DNA from: JBBILU01 sp037444775
GTDB lineage: Bacteria; Patescibacteriota; Gracilibacteria; BD1-5; UBA6164
Length of the DNA stretch: 38,504 nt
Direction of reading: 5' to 3'
NCBI GenBank assembly: GCA_037444775.1
Contig: JBBILU010000011.1
Coordinates: 1 to 38,504, forward strand
Every line of letters starts with the position of its first letter. Within the stretch, counting starts at the first letter, position 1. Shown here one piece after another: positions 20,847 through 29,811 of the stretch. A program made the position numbers and the translations under genes. A model generated the notes under the pieces. It saw only the letters and a program-made list of their open reading frames with translations. It had not been told where the DNA came from and ran no database searches.

Positions 20847-21825
20847 AGAATTTTATAATCATTTTAGTTCAAATATTTTCTTCAGAAATCACTAAAATTT
20901 GCCAGTTGTAAGTATCACAAATCTTTTTTACAAGTGAAAGTCAAAGTCAAAATCATTCTCTGTCTCTATGACTTTTTACTCTATAAAATCTGTTAAAAAT
21001 TTTTGTTAATTTATCTTTTGGTATTCATATTCAAGTATCTTGAATAATCAAACTTTTATTTATAGTAAATATTTTTATTTCTCAATTGTTTTTATTGTAT
21101 TTTATAGAATTTGATAAAATATTAGAAAACATCATATAAAAATAATTTTTATTTATTTCTAGCTCAAAGTTTTCTATTATTTCAAAAGTTATGTTTATAT
21201 TTTTTTCCTTTATTTTATCAAAATATTTTGAACTTATATTTTTGATTTCATTTCAAATATTTATCTTTTGTTTTTTTGATATTGTTGTTATATTTGATAA
21301 ATCTCTTAAAGTTTCTATTAACTTTATAATGCCTAAAATTTCATCTTGTGATTTAGAAATTAAATTCATATCAAAAATTTTTTTTTCTTTCATAATCCAC
21401 AAGCTACTATCTATTATAGCTAAAGGAGTTTTTAATTCATGACTTGCATTATCTATGAAATCATTCATATCATCAAGATTTTGTTCTAAATAAAATAACT
21501 TTCTTGAAATTATTTTATATGATATAAAAAAAGTAAAAATAAAAAATATTAGTCATATTCACAAAAAGTAAAAAATATCAAAATAAAGATTTTCTTTAGA
21601 ATACTTTTTTTCTGAAAAGTTTTTATTTGAATATATTTCTAAAGTATTAAAAATATTGTCTATTTCTTCTCAATATCAAGTAGTTGTTAACTTTTCTATT
21701 TTAATAATTTCTTGTCATTTATAATAAAAATATTTTGACAATATATTTAAAAGTCATCATATTTGGAATAATATGAATAATAATAAACTAAAATATAAAG
21801 ATATTTTTAATGCTGTTTTTTTCAT
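20845..21825 (-). CDS. Sensor histidine kinase (326 aa)
   Basis: This is a membrane sensor that autophosphorylates and passes the phosphate to the neighbouring response regulator. There are two transmembrane helices, about residues 7-27 and 84-103, flanking a short extracytoplasmic loop of some 55 residues rich in Lys/Glu/Asn. The HisKA domain contains NASHELKTP with phospho-acceptor His129. The HATPase domain has the N box FSNILSNSIKYNKNNG, G1 DTGIGIP, an F-box-like IFNRFYRV and G2 EGFGLGLS. No HAMP or PAS domain is evident. The gene starts 7 bases after the regulator's stop, the usual RR-HK operon order. The loop is too short and featureless to suggest a ligand. Confidence 0.93.
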
Positions 21826-21832
21826 AAAAAAT

Positions 21833-22174
21833 TTATTCTAAATAATATCAATCTCATTTTCTTGTTTTTATAATAGATTCTCCTAGTTTTTTTCTGAGAT
21901 ATCAAATATGAACATCAACTGTTCTTGAAAGGTGATATTTATCAAATTCTCACCAAACTTCTTCATAAATACTTGCTCTATCAAGAACTTTTCATCTATT
22001 TTTTATGAAAAATTCTAATAACTTAAATTCTAAAGAAGGTAAATATATATTTATTCAATTTAATTTCACATTTTTTGTTTCTAAATTAACTTCTAATATT
22101 TTAGAATCAAAATTAATTTGTACAATTTTTGATAAAAAGGTTTTATTATTTCTTCTTGATAAAACTTTTACTCT
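21833..22174 (-). CDS. OmpR/PhoB-type response regulator, DNA-binding half (5' end lost in gap)
   Basis: The surviving 113 codons contain the linker RVKVLSRRN and a complete winged-helix effector domain: an INFDSKILEVN beta-sheet, LPSLEFKLLEFFIKNRGKVLDRASIYEEVWG, SRTVDVHIGYLRKKLGE as the recognition helix, and TRKGDGYYLE in the wing. This is the canonical OmpR/PhoB fold, with TGA as Gly in RGYGY-like KGDGYYL. The receiver domain with the phospho-accepting Asp would lie in or beyond the N gap (22175-22274). The gap is too short to hold a full receiver domain if its stated size were true, so its length is probably nominal. It is paired with the sensor kinase downstream. Confidence 0.92.
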
Positions 22175-22274
22175 NNNNNNNNNNNNNNNNNNNNNNNNNN
22201 NNNNNNNNNNNNNNNNNNNNNNNNNNNNNNNNNNNNNNNNNNNNNNNNNNNNNNNNNNNNNNNNNNNNNNNNNN
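22175..22274. other. Assembly gap of exactly 100 N
   Basis: One hundred N separate a minus-strand regulator lacking its 5' half from a plus-strand gene lacking its 5' half. A round 100 usually marks an unknown distance in scaffolding, so the two sides may be much further apart than shown. Both flanking genes must be treated as truncated by assembly, not by biology. Confidence 0.98.
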
Positions 22275-23364
22275 TTTAGAAGTGAAAGGAGATTTATATT
22301 TATGAACAAACTCTGAAATACTTTGAGATTTGGTTGTTGAATGAGATTTGAAAACTTGAAGTTCTATTAGAATAAAATGAAATGTAAAAGTTTTAGGAGA
22401 TATAGATTTATGAACAAATTCTGAAGTTAATTGAAGTATATCTTGAAGGAACATAAAGATTTCTACAAGTTCAGATTTAAACAATATTGTTGCAAATTGA
22501 AATTTAGATTTATGAACAAATTCTGTTGTTAAATCTTGAATGTATGTTAAATGAGATTTAGAAACTTGAAGTAGTGTTGATATCAAATGATATTCAAAAA
22601 TTCTCTGAAATATAAAATTATGAACAAACTCAGATATAAGTTGAACTTTTTATTGATATAAAAATTTTGATAGTGGGAGTAGTATAAATTTTTATAACAA
22701 TAAATTAAAAATAGTTTGAGATACATATTTTTGAACAAATACTGATAATACTTGAAGATTATATATTTTTTGAAAAAAGACTTTTTGAACTTCTTATGAA
22801 GAAAGTTTAAAAAATTTTTCAGGTTTTTTTGCCAGTATTGATCCAATTTTAAACTACACATTAACTGAAAATGAAATAATTAATATAAAAAGTAAAACAG
22901 ATTCATATCTATTACAAGCTAATAATATTCAATATGAAATAAATTTGCTAGAAAAACAAAGAGACTTTGGAAAAGCTGATATAAAAAAACAAGAGAAATT
23001 AGATTTGTATAAAAAAATGTTTGAATATTTAGCTTATTATATAGAGAATGAAAGCTTTGATTTAAATGTTTTTACACAAATAAAATCGCAATATATTTGA
23101 AATCTAGAAGTGAATCCAATTCAAACACAAAATTCTAATATTAAAAGTAGTGAAAAGTATTTACCTCAAGAATTAAAAATAAAATTAAATAATATCGTTG
23201 AAAAAATTCCTAGTGAGCAAAGAATTCATGTAATTATTTGAGTTAATAAAAAAATAGATGAAATTATTTTGAGTTTATGAAAAAAATCATATTCTATAGA
23301 AGTCTCAACAAAAATAGATATGTTGAAGTCTATGAAAATTTTTTTAGAAGAAAAATTATATTAA
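22275..23364 (+). CDS. Bactofilin/beta-helix-like repeat protein (5' end in gap)
   Basis: Codons start at 22276; the true start is missing. Residues about 1-165 of the visible part are a right-handed beta-helix-like repeat. Blocks of the type GD-x-x-LGTNS(E/D) recur five times (near 22293, 22400, 22503, 22612, 22723; spacing about 101-111 bases) and alternate with (D/N)(L/F)-x-(T/S)GSS(I/V)-x-I-x-G blocks. This short-hydrophobic-residue/Gly rhythm is typical of polymer-forming bactofilins and related surface proteins. The C-terminal 190 residues are helical and charged (ENEIINIKSKTDSYLLQANN onward) with no repeat. Gly is almost always TGA in the repeats, so the repeat is invisible to a standard-code reading. 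It is probably cotranscribed with the DUF4870-like gene. The exact family is not certain. Confidence 0.65.
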
Positions 23365-23382
23365 TTCCTAACAATTTATAAA

Positions 23383-23745
23383 GTGGAAGAAAAAGTTTTA
23401 GTAAATCCTAACCAAAAAAGTAATATAAAATTTGTTTGAATTATACATTTTTTGTGAAATATTTTTTCTGGATGATTATTATGAGCAATACTTGTAATTG
23501 CTTACTTACTGCTAAAAAACAATATAGAACCAGAAACTAAAGCAACTTGTTATGAAATAATAAATTTTAATATTAGTTATTGGCTTTACACTTGAATTTC
23601 AGCTTTATTAATGTTTGTTCTTATTTGATTTGTGTTATTACCAATAGTTTTAATTATTTGGTTTATAATTCTTATAATATGATTTATAAAACATATTGCT
23701 TGAGACAGATATAAATATCCTTTTAGTATAACATTTTTGAAATAA
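23383..23745 (+). CDS. DUF4870-type small membrane protein (120 aa)
   Basis: Three hydrophobic segments are visible (about residues 18-43, 67-83 and 84-103), followed by IKHIAGDRYKYPFSITFLK. The F-I-x-x-I-x-x-A-x-x-G-x-x-Y-x-Y-P ending with a preceding long hydrophobic LPIVLIIWFIILII is characteristic of DUF4870 proteins, whose function is unknown. The start is a GTG 18 bases after the previous stop; no ATG precedes the first hydrophobic segment in frame. It is closed by a strong terminator. It is related in general plan to the small membrane gene at 7560-7889. Confidence 0.75.
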
Positions 23746-23771
23746 AAAAGACAAGGAAGCTTGTCTTTTTT
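23744..23771. terminator. Strong intrinsic terminator, usable in both directions
   Basis: AAAAAAGACAAG (23744-23755), loop GAAG, CTTGTCTTTTTT (23760-23771): a perfect 12-bp stem with A and T flanks. It separates the converging DUF4870-like and photolyase genes. Confidence 0.88.
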
Positions 23772-23775
23772 GCTT

Positions 23776-25104
23776 TTATATAGGAGAAAATTTATACATT
23801 TCTCTTGCTTTTTTTTGTTCTATATTATGATCTACAATTGGTGAAAAATAATTTAATTTATAAGATGTAGGATTATGAATTTCTTTTTCAGAAACATTTT
23901 CTAATTCTTTCACGTATTTTTTTATAAATTTAGCATCTTTATCAAATTTCTCACTTTGTAAATTTGGATTAAAAATTCTCAGAGGTTTTGGATCAGCTCA
24001 AACAGATGCAGACCATTGCCAATTTCAAATATTTACATTTTCATCATAATCAAGTAAATATTTTTTAAAAAACTTTTCTCAAATTCTCCAGTCAATATGC
24101 AAATCCTTTGTCAAAAAACTAGCGACAATCATTCTTGCTCTTCAATGCATCCGATTTGTTTCAATTAATTGCTTAATACTAGCATCAACTATAGGATAAC
24201 CAGTTTTTCATTCACAAAATCTTTCAAACAAAAACTCGTTATTTTCCCATTTTATATTTCTTTTTTTTTCTTGAAATTCCAAGTTTTTTGAAAAAGGGAA
24301 ATGATAATCTATATGTTGCCAAAATTCTCTCCAAGCTAATTCACTAACAAAACTTTGAGACTTATCTTTTGCTTTTAAATAAACTTCCCTTATAGAAAAA
24401 ATCCCAAATCTTATGTAAACAGATAATCTTGAAGTTCAGTCTTTATCTAAAAAATTTCTAAAATCTTCGTAATGAACAAAGTCAAAATTTTCTAATTTAG
24501 TTTTTCAGAATTGTAAGCTAAAATACGGATGTTTTTCTCAAGAAATTATTTTATTTAAAAATGTCTCAGTATTTTCATAATCAGAATCTAAAATTATATT
24601 TTTTATATTTTCTGGAACTTGTAGGGAATAATCTTTTATTTTTTTTTGCCATAATTTGAAAAAAGGAGTAAAAACTTTTCTCGGCTCAACTTCTTCAGGT
24701 TCAACTAGTAAAAAATCTTTTTCACTAAAAAATTCTATTTCATTTTTTAAAGCAAAATTTTCTATTTCCAAATCTCTATTTTTTCAATATTTGGAATAGG
24801 ATTTATTTGTAAAAATGGCTTCTATAGAATATTTTGCACATAAATCTTTTATAATATTTTCAGGTTTATCATAAAATATTCTTAAATATCAACCGATTTC
24901 TTTTAACTGCTTATCCAAGTTAATTAAACTTTCTTTCAAAAACAAAAATTTTTTATCTTCTAATCATCAAAAATCATTAATAATATTTTTATCCAAAATA
25001 AAAATACAAAGTAAATTTTTACTCTGTTTTATAGCTTCAATAAGTCATAAATTATCAAATGTTCTTAAATCTTGTCTAAACCAAAAAATAGAATTTTTGT
25101 ACAT
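23776..25104 (-). CDS. phrB: Class I deoxyribodipyrimidine photolyase
   Basis: It repairs UV cyclobutane dimers using FAD and blue light. The 442-residue protein has the N-terminal antenna-type alpha/beta domain (SIFWFRQDLRTFDN at the start; ILDKNI) and the FAD domain. FAD-domain motifs are SRLSVYIRFG, ELAWREFWQHI, GYPIVDASIKQLIETN, RMHGRARMIVASF-like block, LHIDWRIGEKFF, NWQWSASVGADPKPLRIFNP and the final LNYFSPIVDH. The codon at the conserved Trp that stacks on the dimer in E. coli photolyase (Trp277 of GWMHNR) is CGG (minus strand, 24153-24151, residue 318), supporting CGG=Trp. It is the last gene of the prmC-phr pair. A photolyase suggests exposure to light at some life stage or in a host. 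Confidence 0.95.
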
Positions 25105-25117
25105 AAAAAATTTTTTT

Positions 25118-25993
25118 TTAAAAACTAATTTTTATACATCTTTCAACTCAAATCATATCTTTAAATATTTCAAATTCAAGATTTTTATTTTTCAAATATT
25201 TTTTTGCATATTCTTTTTGATCAAATCATATTTCTATAAATAAAATAATTTCTGCTAATATTTTGTTTTTTAAATCTAAAATTTGCTCTATAAGTTTTTC
25301 ATATAATTCAAATCAAGTTTCTTTGCCTCAATATAAAGCCACTGCTGGTTCATGAAGAACTACTTTTTTATCCATATTTGAAAAATCATTGTCTTTAATA
25401 TATGGAAGATTTGCAGTTATTATTATTTTTTCTTCATCTATTTTAGAGTAATTTTTTTCAAATTTATCTATAAATGGTTCTAATAAACTTCCTTGAAGCA
25501 AAGTTATTTTATCTTCTAAATTATGTTTTTTTATATTTATTTTTGCTATTTCAAGAGCTTTTTCTGAAATATCTATTGCAAAAAAATTAGCTTTTTTATC
25601 ATAATTTTTGCAAATACTACAAATAATTCCAGAACTTCCAGTTCAAATATCAATAATATCTAGAGACAAAAAATTTTTTATCTCTATACTGTTTATTTCT
25701 TCCAAAGCTTTTTCAACCATAATCTCGGTTTCATTTCTAGGAATTAAACATCTTTCATCAACATAAAAATCAAGTCAATAAAATTCAGCATTGTTAAGAG
25801 CATATTCTATTGGATAACCAAATTCTATTTTTCTAAAAATATTTAGAATTTTTTCAGTTTCTTTTTCTTTAAAAATTATCTTAAAAAATAACTGACTTTT
25901 GCTTGTGCCAGTTACTTTATTTATGATATATTCTATATCAGAATTTTCTAATCAAACTCTATTTCATATTTCAAAAATTTCTTTTTTTTTCAT
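25118..25993 (-). CDS. prmC: Peptide chain release factor glutamine methyltransferase
   Basis: PrmC N5-methylates the Gln of the GGQ motif in release factors. The 291-residue protein has the helical N-terminal recognition domain (about 1-85, ending RCLIPRNETE, the family's P-R-x-(E/D)-T-E), SAM motif I DIIDIGTGSSGII (113-123) and the substrate motif NLPY (195-198), followed by EPAVALYGGKETGFELYEKL. In a code where UGA is Gly, RF2 would be harmful and is expected to be absent, so the substrate here should be RF1 alone; that is inference. phr starts 13 bases downstream. A degraded copy of the palindromic repeat lies upstream (26016-26045). Confidence 0.95.
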
Positions 25994-26015
25994 AATTTTA
26001 TTTGCTATTTTTTAG

Positions 26016-26045
26016 CTAATTTCATTTATTAAAGTGGATTATATA
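26016..26045. repeat. Palindromic interspersed repeat, degraded copy 3
   Basis: GCTAATTTCATTTATTAAAG and TGGATTATAT together align with copy 2 (CTAATCTCCTTTATTAAAGGGGATTAGTAG) with several substitutions that destroy GC pairs. It lies in the gap between the ABC permease-like gene and prmC, as copies 1, 2 and 5 also lie between genes. Confidence 0.5.
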
Positions 26046-26047
26046 GT

Positions 26048-26809
26048 TTAATTTTCAAACTTTTTTCTGCTAAAAATTATATTAGTAAAAACAAGAATTA
26101 TTATTAAATAAATTATTGAATATAGAGAATTATTAAGTAAAAAACTTAATTCAAAATTTTTAAAAGTTCATATGAAATCTTTTATATTTAAAGCTTCAAA
26201 TGGAGGAAAAATTAATTCAAGTCATTTAGAAAATCAAATTACAATAGAATTTTTTGTTCTATAAGCCAAATCAAGAATTAAAGAAAAATTATGAGATAAA
26301 AAGTAAATCATAATAGAAACTAAAATTGTTAAAACATTTGACATAAAAGTAGAAAAGAAAAATACGATTGCTAATAATATTTCTAATTTTAAAAGTGTAA
26401 AAAATAAAGAGAAAATTATTAATTTAGTTATTTCTATATCTTTAAAAAATAAAACAACTAAAAATAATAAAGATTGAAAAAATATTATTAAAAGAATTGT
26501 TAGAGAAAATCATAAAAATTTTCAAAAAATAAATTCATATCTTTTAATCGGTTTGCTAAGTATCAAAAAAATTGTTTTTCATTCAATTTCTTTAAAAAGT
26601 AATTGGCTTCAAACAAACAAAACTCAAACAAGTCAAAAAATTTCTATCATAGCAAGACCGAAATCAACAATTACTTTTTTATCATCTCAAATTGTAAGTT
26701 TTCAAAGCAGTATTGAAAAAGTTATGAATACGAAAGCAAAAAATAAAATTAAATACAAAAATTTATTTCTCACAATTTCTCTAAAAGTGTTTAGTGCAAT
26801 ATTTAGCAT
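26048..26809 (-). CDS. ABC-2-type transporter permease-like membrane protein (253 aa)
   Basis: Six hydrophobic segments are spread along the protein (about residues 17-36, 48-69, 98-118, 126-150, 152-172 and 228-245). The N-terminus MLNIALNTFREIVRNKFLYLI and the segment KEIEGKTIFLILSKPIKRYEFIFGKFLG are the hallmark of ABC-2 permeases of the NosY/multicopper-maturation type, where S-(K/R)-P-I-x-R-x-(E/Q)-(F/Y)-(I/L)-x-GK is conserved. No ATP-binding subunit is next to it; the neighbouring upstream gene is another membrane protein of unknown type, so the ATPase must be elsewhere or the pair works differently. The exported substrate is unknown. Confidence 0.8.
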
Positions 26810-26825
26810 AATTTTTGGTTAAAAA

Positions 26826-27422
26826 TTAAAAGGGTAATTTTAAATTGTTTTTTTGTTCTTTCTTTTCATAAGCATTAAAATCTTCATAAGCTTCATTTTT
26901 GTAAATTTGTTTATCTAGTTTATTTCATTCTTTTTTATTTATAATTCCTCATACAATAATCATAATTCAAGAAATAATAGCAAAAATTATTCATTTTGAA
27001 CTAACAATTTCACTTTGAAAAATAGTTAATCAATTAGCTATTACAAGGGAATTTATTGTTAATAAGATTATTATACTTCAAAGAGTAATGTATAAACTAG
27101 AATCATTTACAGTTAAGCTTGTTCACATTTTTAACTTATTTTTTTGTTTTTTTGAAAACAAATTGAAAAAGATTATTAGACTTATTATTGGGAAAATTAG
27201 TCAATTTATTCAAAGAACTTTATTAAAAACATTCCATTCTCTAATATTTTCTCACATATCTTTTAGCCAAGGCAAAAACATTGAAAAAATAAGTATAAAA
27301 ACTCAAAAAACAATTATTTTTTGAGATATTGTCAAATTCATTGACTTAAAAATAGTGTTATTAAAAAATAATTCTAAATTTTTCTTGAGCAATCTATTTC
27401 ATTTATTTCTTGTATATGTCAT
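26826..27422 (-). CDS. Four-helix membrane protein of unknown function (198 aa)
   Basis: I do not recognise the family. The N-terminal 30 residues are polar and basic (MTYTRNKGNRLLKKN). Hydrophobic segments are visible at about residues 34-50, 70-88, 112-130 and 139-157, and a charged C-terminal tail rich in Lys/Glu/Tyr follows (EDFNAYEKKEQKNN). It lies 16 bases upstream of the ABC-2 permease-like gene and may form a complex with it. ATG 27422 is the only in-frame ATG ahead of the first hydrophobic segment; nothing recognisable is found between it and the pseudouridine-synthase stop at 27509. Confidence 0.65.
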
Positions 27423-27508
27423 ATTTCATTTATGAATTATTGCATTAATATTAATTTTACATAAGTAATCTAGATTTTATAAAATAAACCCAGCTTGTCA
27501 ATAATGCT

Positions 27509-28513
27509 TTATTTTAATTTTTTCAAAAAATTACTCATATCATCTTTTAATCTAGCTTCTAACTCAATTTCTTTATTTCTTGAATAATGAAAAAATTTTA
27601 TTTTATAAGCATGTAACATTTGTCTGGCAACTCAAAATTCTTTTTTGAAATAGTGATTTAAAGATTTATCTCAATATTTATCATCTCAAATTATTGGAGT
27701 TCAAAGGGAAGCAAGATGAACTCTTATTTGATGCATTCTTCATGTTTCTATTTTTACTTCCAAAACAGAAATTTTTTGATCTCAATTTTTTGTTTTTGCT
27801 AAATGTTCAGAAATAACTTTGTAATGCGAAATTGCTGTTTGTCAATTTTCTGAAATTTGAACTTTATCTTCTTTTTTTGCTCATTCTATTCTAAGTAATT
27901 TTTTATTAATTGTTCCTGATTTATGTGGAGTGTTTCAAAAAACTATTGCTAAATAGGTTTTCTGAATTTTTTTGTGATTTTTGAAATCTTCAACTAATTT
28001 TGTCAAAATATCTTTTTTCTTAGCAATCATTAATATTCATGAAGTATCTCTGTCAATTCTGTGAATAAGGCTTGGTTTAAAAGTCAAAGAATTTAATTTT
28101 TCTCATAAATAATCTTGAACTTGGGAAATTAAAGAAATTTCAGTAGTTTTAAAATCTCAAGGATGAACATTTACTCAAAAATCTTTATTCACAACAAATA
28201 AGTCAGCATCTTCGTAAACTATATTTTTTTTGTCAAACTTCTGATTTTCATCAACTTTTTTGCTTTCTTCTTTATTTTCTGATAATTCTTTTATATCATT
28301 ATCACTCAAAAAAAGTTTTATTTCATCTCAAATTTGTAATTTATATTCATTGTCTTTTCTCGTAAATTTATCATTTTCTAAGCTTTTGACTTTAACTTTT
28401 TCTTTTCTATTTATTTTAAATAAAAGTCATCTTGTAGCATTTGGAAAAAGTTTTCTCAGAAATTTATCAAGTCTTATATTTGAATCGTTTTCTGTAATGC
28501 AGTATAATTTCAT
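27509..28513 (-). CDS. RluA-family 23S rRNA pseudouridine synthase
   Basis: It isomerises specific uridines in rRNA. An N-terminal S4 RNA-binding domain (IRLDKFLRKLFPNATRGLLFK...GDEIKLFL, about residues 12-83) is followed by a charged linker and the catalytic domain. That domain begins KNIVYEDADLFVVNKDFGVNVHPG and has the catalytic Asp in HRIDRDTSGILMIAKK, then GRMHQIRVHLASLGTPIIGDDKYG and a final ARQMLHAYKIKF. The order S4-RluA and the R-x-D-x-(D/E)-T-S-G motif place it in the RluC/RluD group; which uridines it modifies cannot be told. The linker (about 84-112) is unusually rich in Lys/Glu/Ser. It is 334 residues long, within the normal range. Confidence 0.94.
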
Positions 28514-28519
28514 AGGTTT

Positions 28520-28810
28520 TTAGTTAACTGGATTTATATTTAGAGCTTTATTTAAAATTTCTTTAGTTATTTTTTCTCCATTTGGATTTATAGAGTAAAT
28601 ATCTCCATTTTCAACATCTTTTATTCACATTCAAATTTTTTCCTCCCAAAATTTCTCTTCAGCTTTTTTTAAATATTCATTTCTTTCAAAATAAATATTT
28701 AATGCATCATTTACTATTTTTGACCTATTTGGAAAAAAATTTAATTTTTTAAATAAATCTCATCTTATTGTAAAAGAAGATTTTATAGTTCATATAGCTA
28801 TTTGTGTCAT
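28520..28810 (-). CDS. Ribbon-helix-helix-like small protein, possible antitoxin or regulator (96 aa)
   Basis: The N-terminal half reads GTIKSSFTIRGDLFKKLNFF then NRSKIVNDALNIYFERNEYL. This is a beta-strand ending in R-x-(D)-L followed by a helix and an N/S-x-(S)-x-I-V-x-x-A-(L) helix, the layout of MetJ/Arc (RHH) DNA-binding proteins such as ParD/CopG antitoxins. The C-terminal half (EKFWEEKIGMGIKDVENGDI onward) is unlike known toxin-binding tails and may be a separate element. No toxin gene is adjacent: the next gene downstream is the pseudouridine synthase (6 bases) and upstream is a terminator. It may regulate itself. Family assignment is by pattern only. Confidence 0.55.
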
Positions 28811-28831
28811 AAGTTTCTATTATTTAATAAA

Positions 28832-28863
28832 AAGTAGGATTATTTTAATAAATAATCCTACTT
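28832..28863 (-). terminator. Intrinsic terminator after the pilin-like genes
   Basis: AAGTAGGATTATT (28832-28844) and AATAATCCTACTT (28851-28863) form a perfect 13-bp stem. On the minus strand the hairpin runs into TTTTTATT, so it should end transcripts from the pilin-like genes just before the RHH-like gene. Confidence 0.75.
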
Positions 28864-28875
28864 AGTCAAAACTTT

Positions 28876-29802
28876 TTATTGAAATACGGTAAAATCAAAA
28901 GCCTCGTTTGTTGTTTGTTGTGGAATTCTTACTTTCAGATTTTTACTAAACGAGTAAGAATTTCAATCGGAATTTATTGTTGTAAATCTTAAGGCATTTT
29001 GTCCAGAAAAAACTATTTTGTATTCTAAATACGGAATTGGAGTATTATTTGAATTCAATTCAAGCTTGTTGATTATTGACATTTTTAATATACATCAGCT
29101 GGAAGCTCAGCAGTTATTTGTGTAAAAATCTCAAATATTTTGTGTTGTGTCATCAAGATTTCTTCAAACTATATAGTTAATTCAATTTAAATTATTATTA
29201 TTTCAATCGAAAATTTTAACTCAATTTTTGAGAGAATTATTTATATCATAAGAAGTTATGTAGCTTCAACTTGCATTCAAAGTTTTATCGTTGCTTGACA
29301 ATTGCCAATTTATTATTGGTAGAGGATTTGGAGAAACTAGACTTGCTCAAGTCATAATTTCAGTGAAATTTCAATTTCAGTCCAAGTCTGGAATTCTGAA
29401 AGTAAAAATTGTATTTGCTAAATTTACTTTATTATATCAAACTTGTAATTGAATAGGATTTCACTGTGAAACTGTGTCGAAACTTTTATCAAATCAGGAA
29501 TTTCATTCTCATGAAACTGGTGTTGTTGTTCAACTTGAACTTGTGGTAAATTTATATTTTACACTTGTTCAAATTATTGCTCAAGTTTCTGCTGTAATAT
29601 CAGTTCTTGTTTTCAAGAATAAAAGAGACTCTTCAATTCAATTTTCAGCTTGATAAAAAGAATTTGTTGAATTCTCTATTCATTTTATATTTCTTGAAAA
29701 AGGAATTATATATTCCAAAATAAATAAAACCATAAAAGACATTACAAGCACAAGTCACATTGCAAGAACGATACTTAATCATTTTTTATTAGAGTTTTTC
29801 AT
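28876..29802 (-). CDS. PilX-like type IV pilus assembly/minor pilin protein (308 aa)
   Basis: The N-terminus MKNSNKKGLSIVLAMGLVLVMSFMVLFIL is a short basic head, a Gly, and one long hydrophobic helix, then NSTNSFYQAENGIEESLLFLK. PilX-type proteins share this plan: a helix followed by S-x-x-A-x-x-G-(I/A)-E-x-(A/S)-L. The helix lacks the Glu5 of major pilins, which also fits PilX. The rest (about residues 65-308) is beta-rich, full of Asn/Thr/Ser/Gly, without cysteine-rich repeats except a NNCGASSGCIL pair that could form a disulphide. It lies 9 bases downstream of a pilin-like gene with a prepilin site, so both are probably one operon with the small gene upstream. The terminator at 28832-28863 closes it. 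Confidence 0.7.
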
Positions 29803-29811
29803 AAAGGTTTA

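Noticed and set aside
22146..22586. Minus-strand open frame running through the N gap, repeats of TEFVHKS
   Set aside because: It is the complement of the plus-strand GTNSE repeat gene, and its repeats arise only because that gene is repetitive. It also spans the gap, where no sequence is known.
22290..22760. CRISPR array from the repeated ATTTATGAACAAA
   Set aside because: The intervals are in-frame coding sequence of a periodic protein, and the repeats are short and imperfect.
26048..27422. Full ABC exporter
   Set aside because: No Walker A/B ATPase gene is present nearby, so only the permease-like part can be claimed.
28520..28810. Complete toxin-antitoxin pair around the RHH-like gene
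   Set aside because: No toxin-sized gene is adjacent on the same strand. The neighbours are a pseudouridine synthase and a terminator followed by pilin-like genes.
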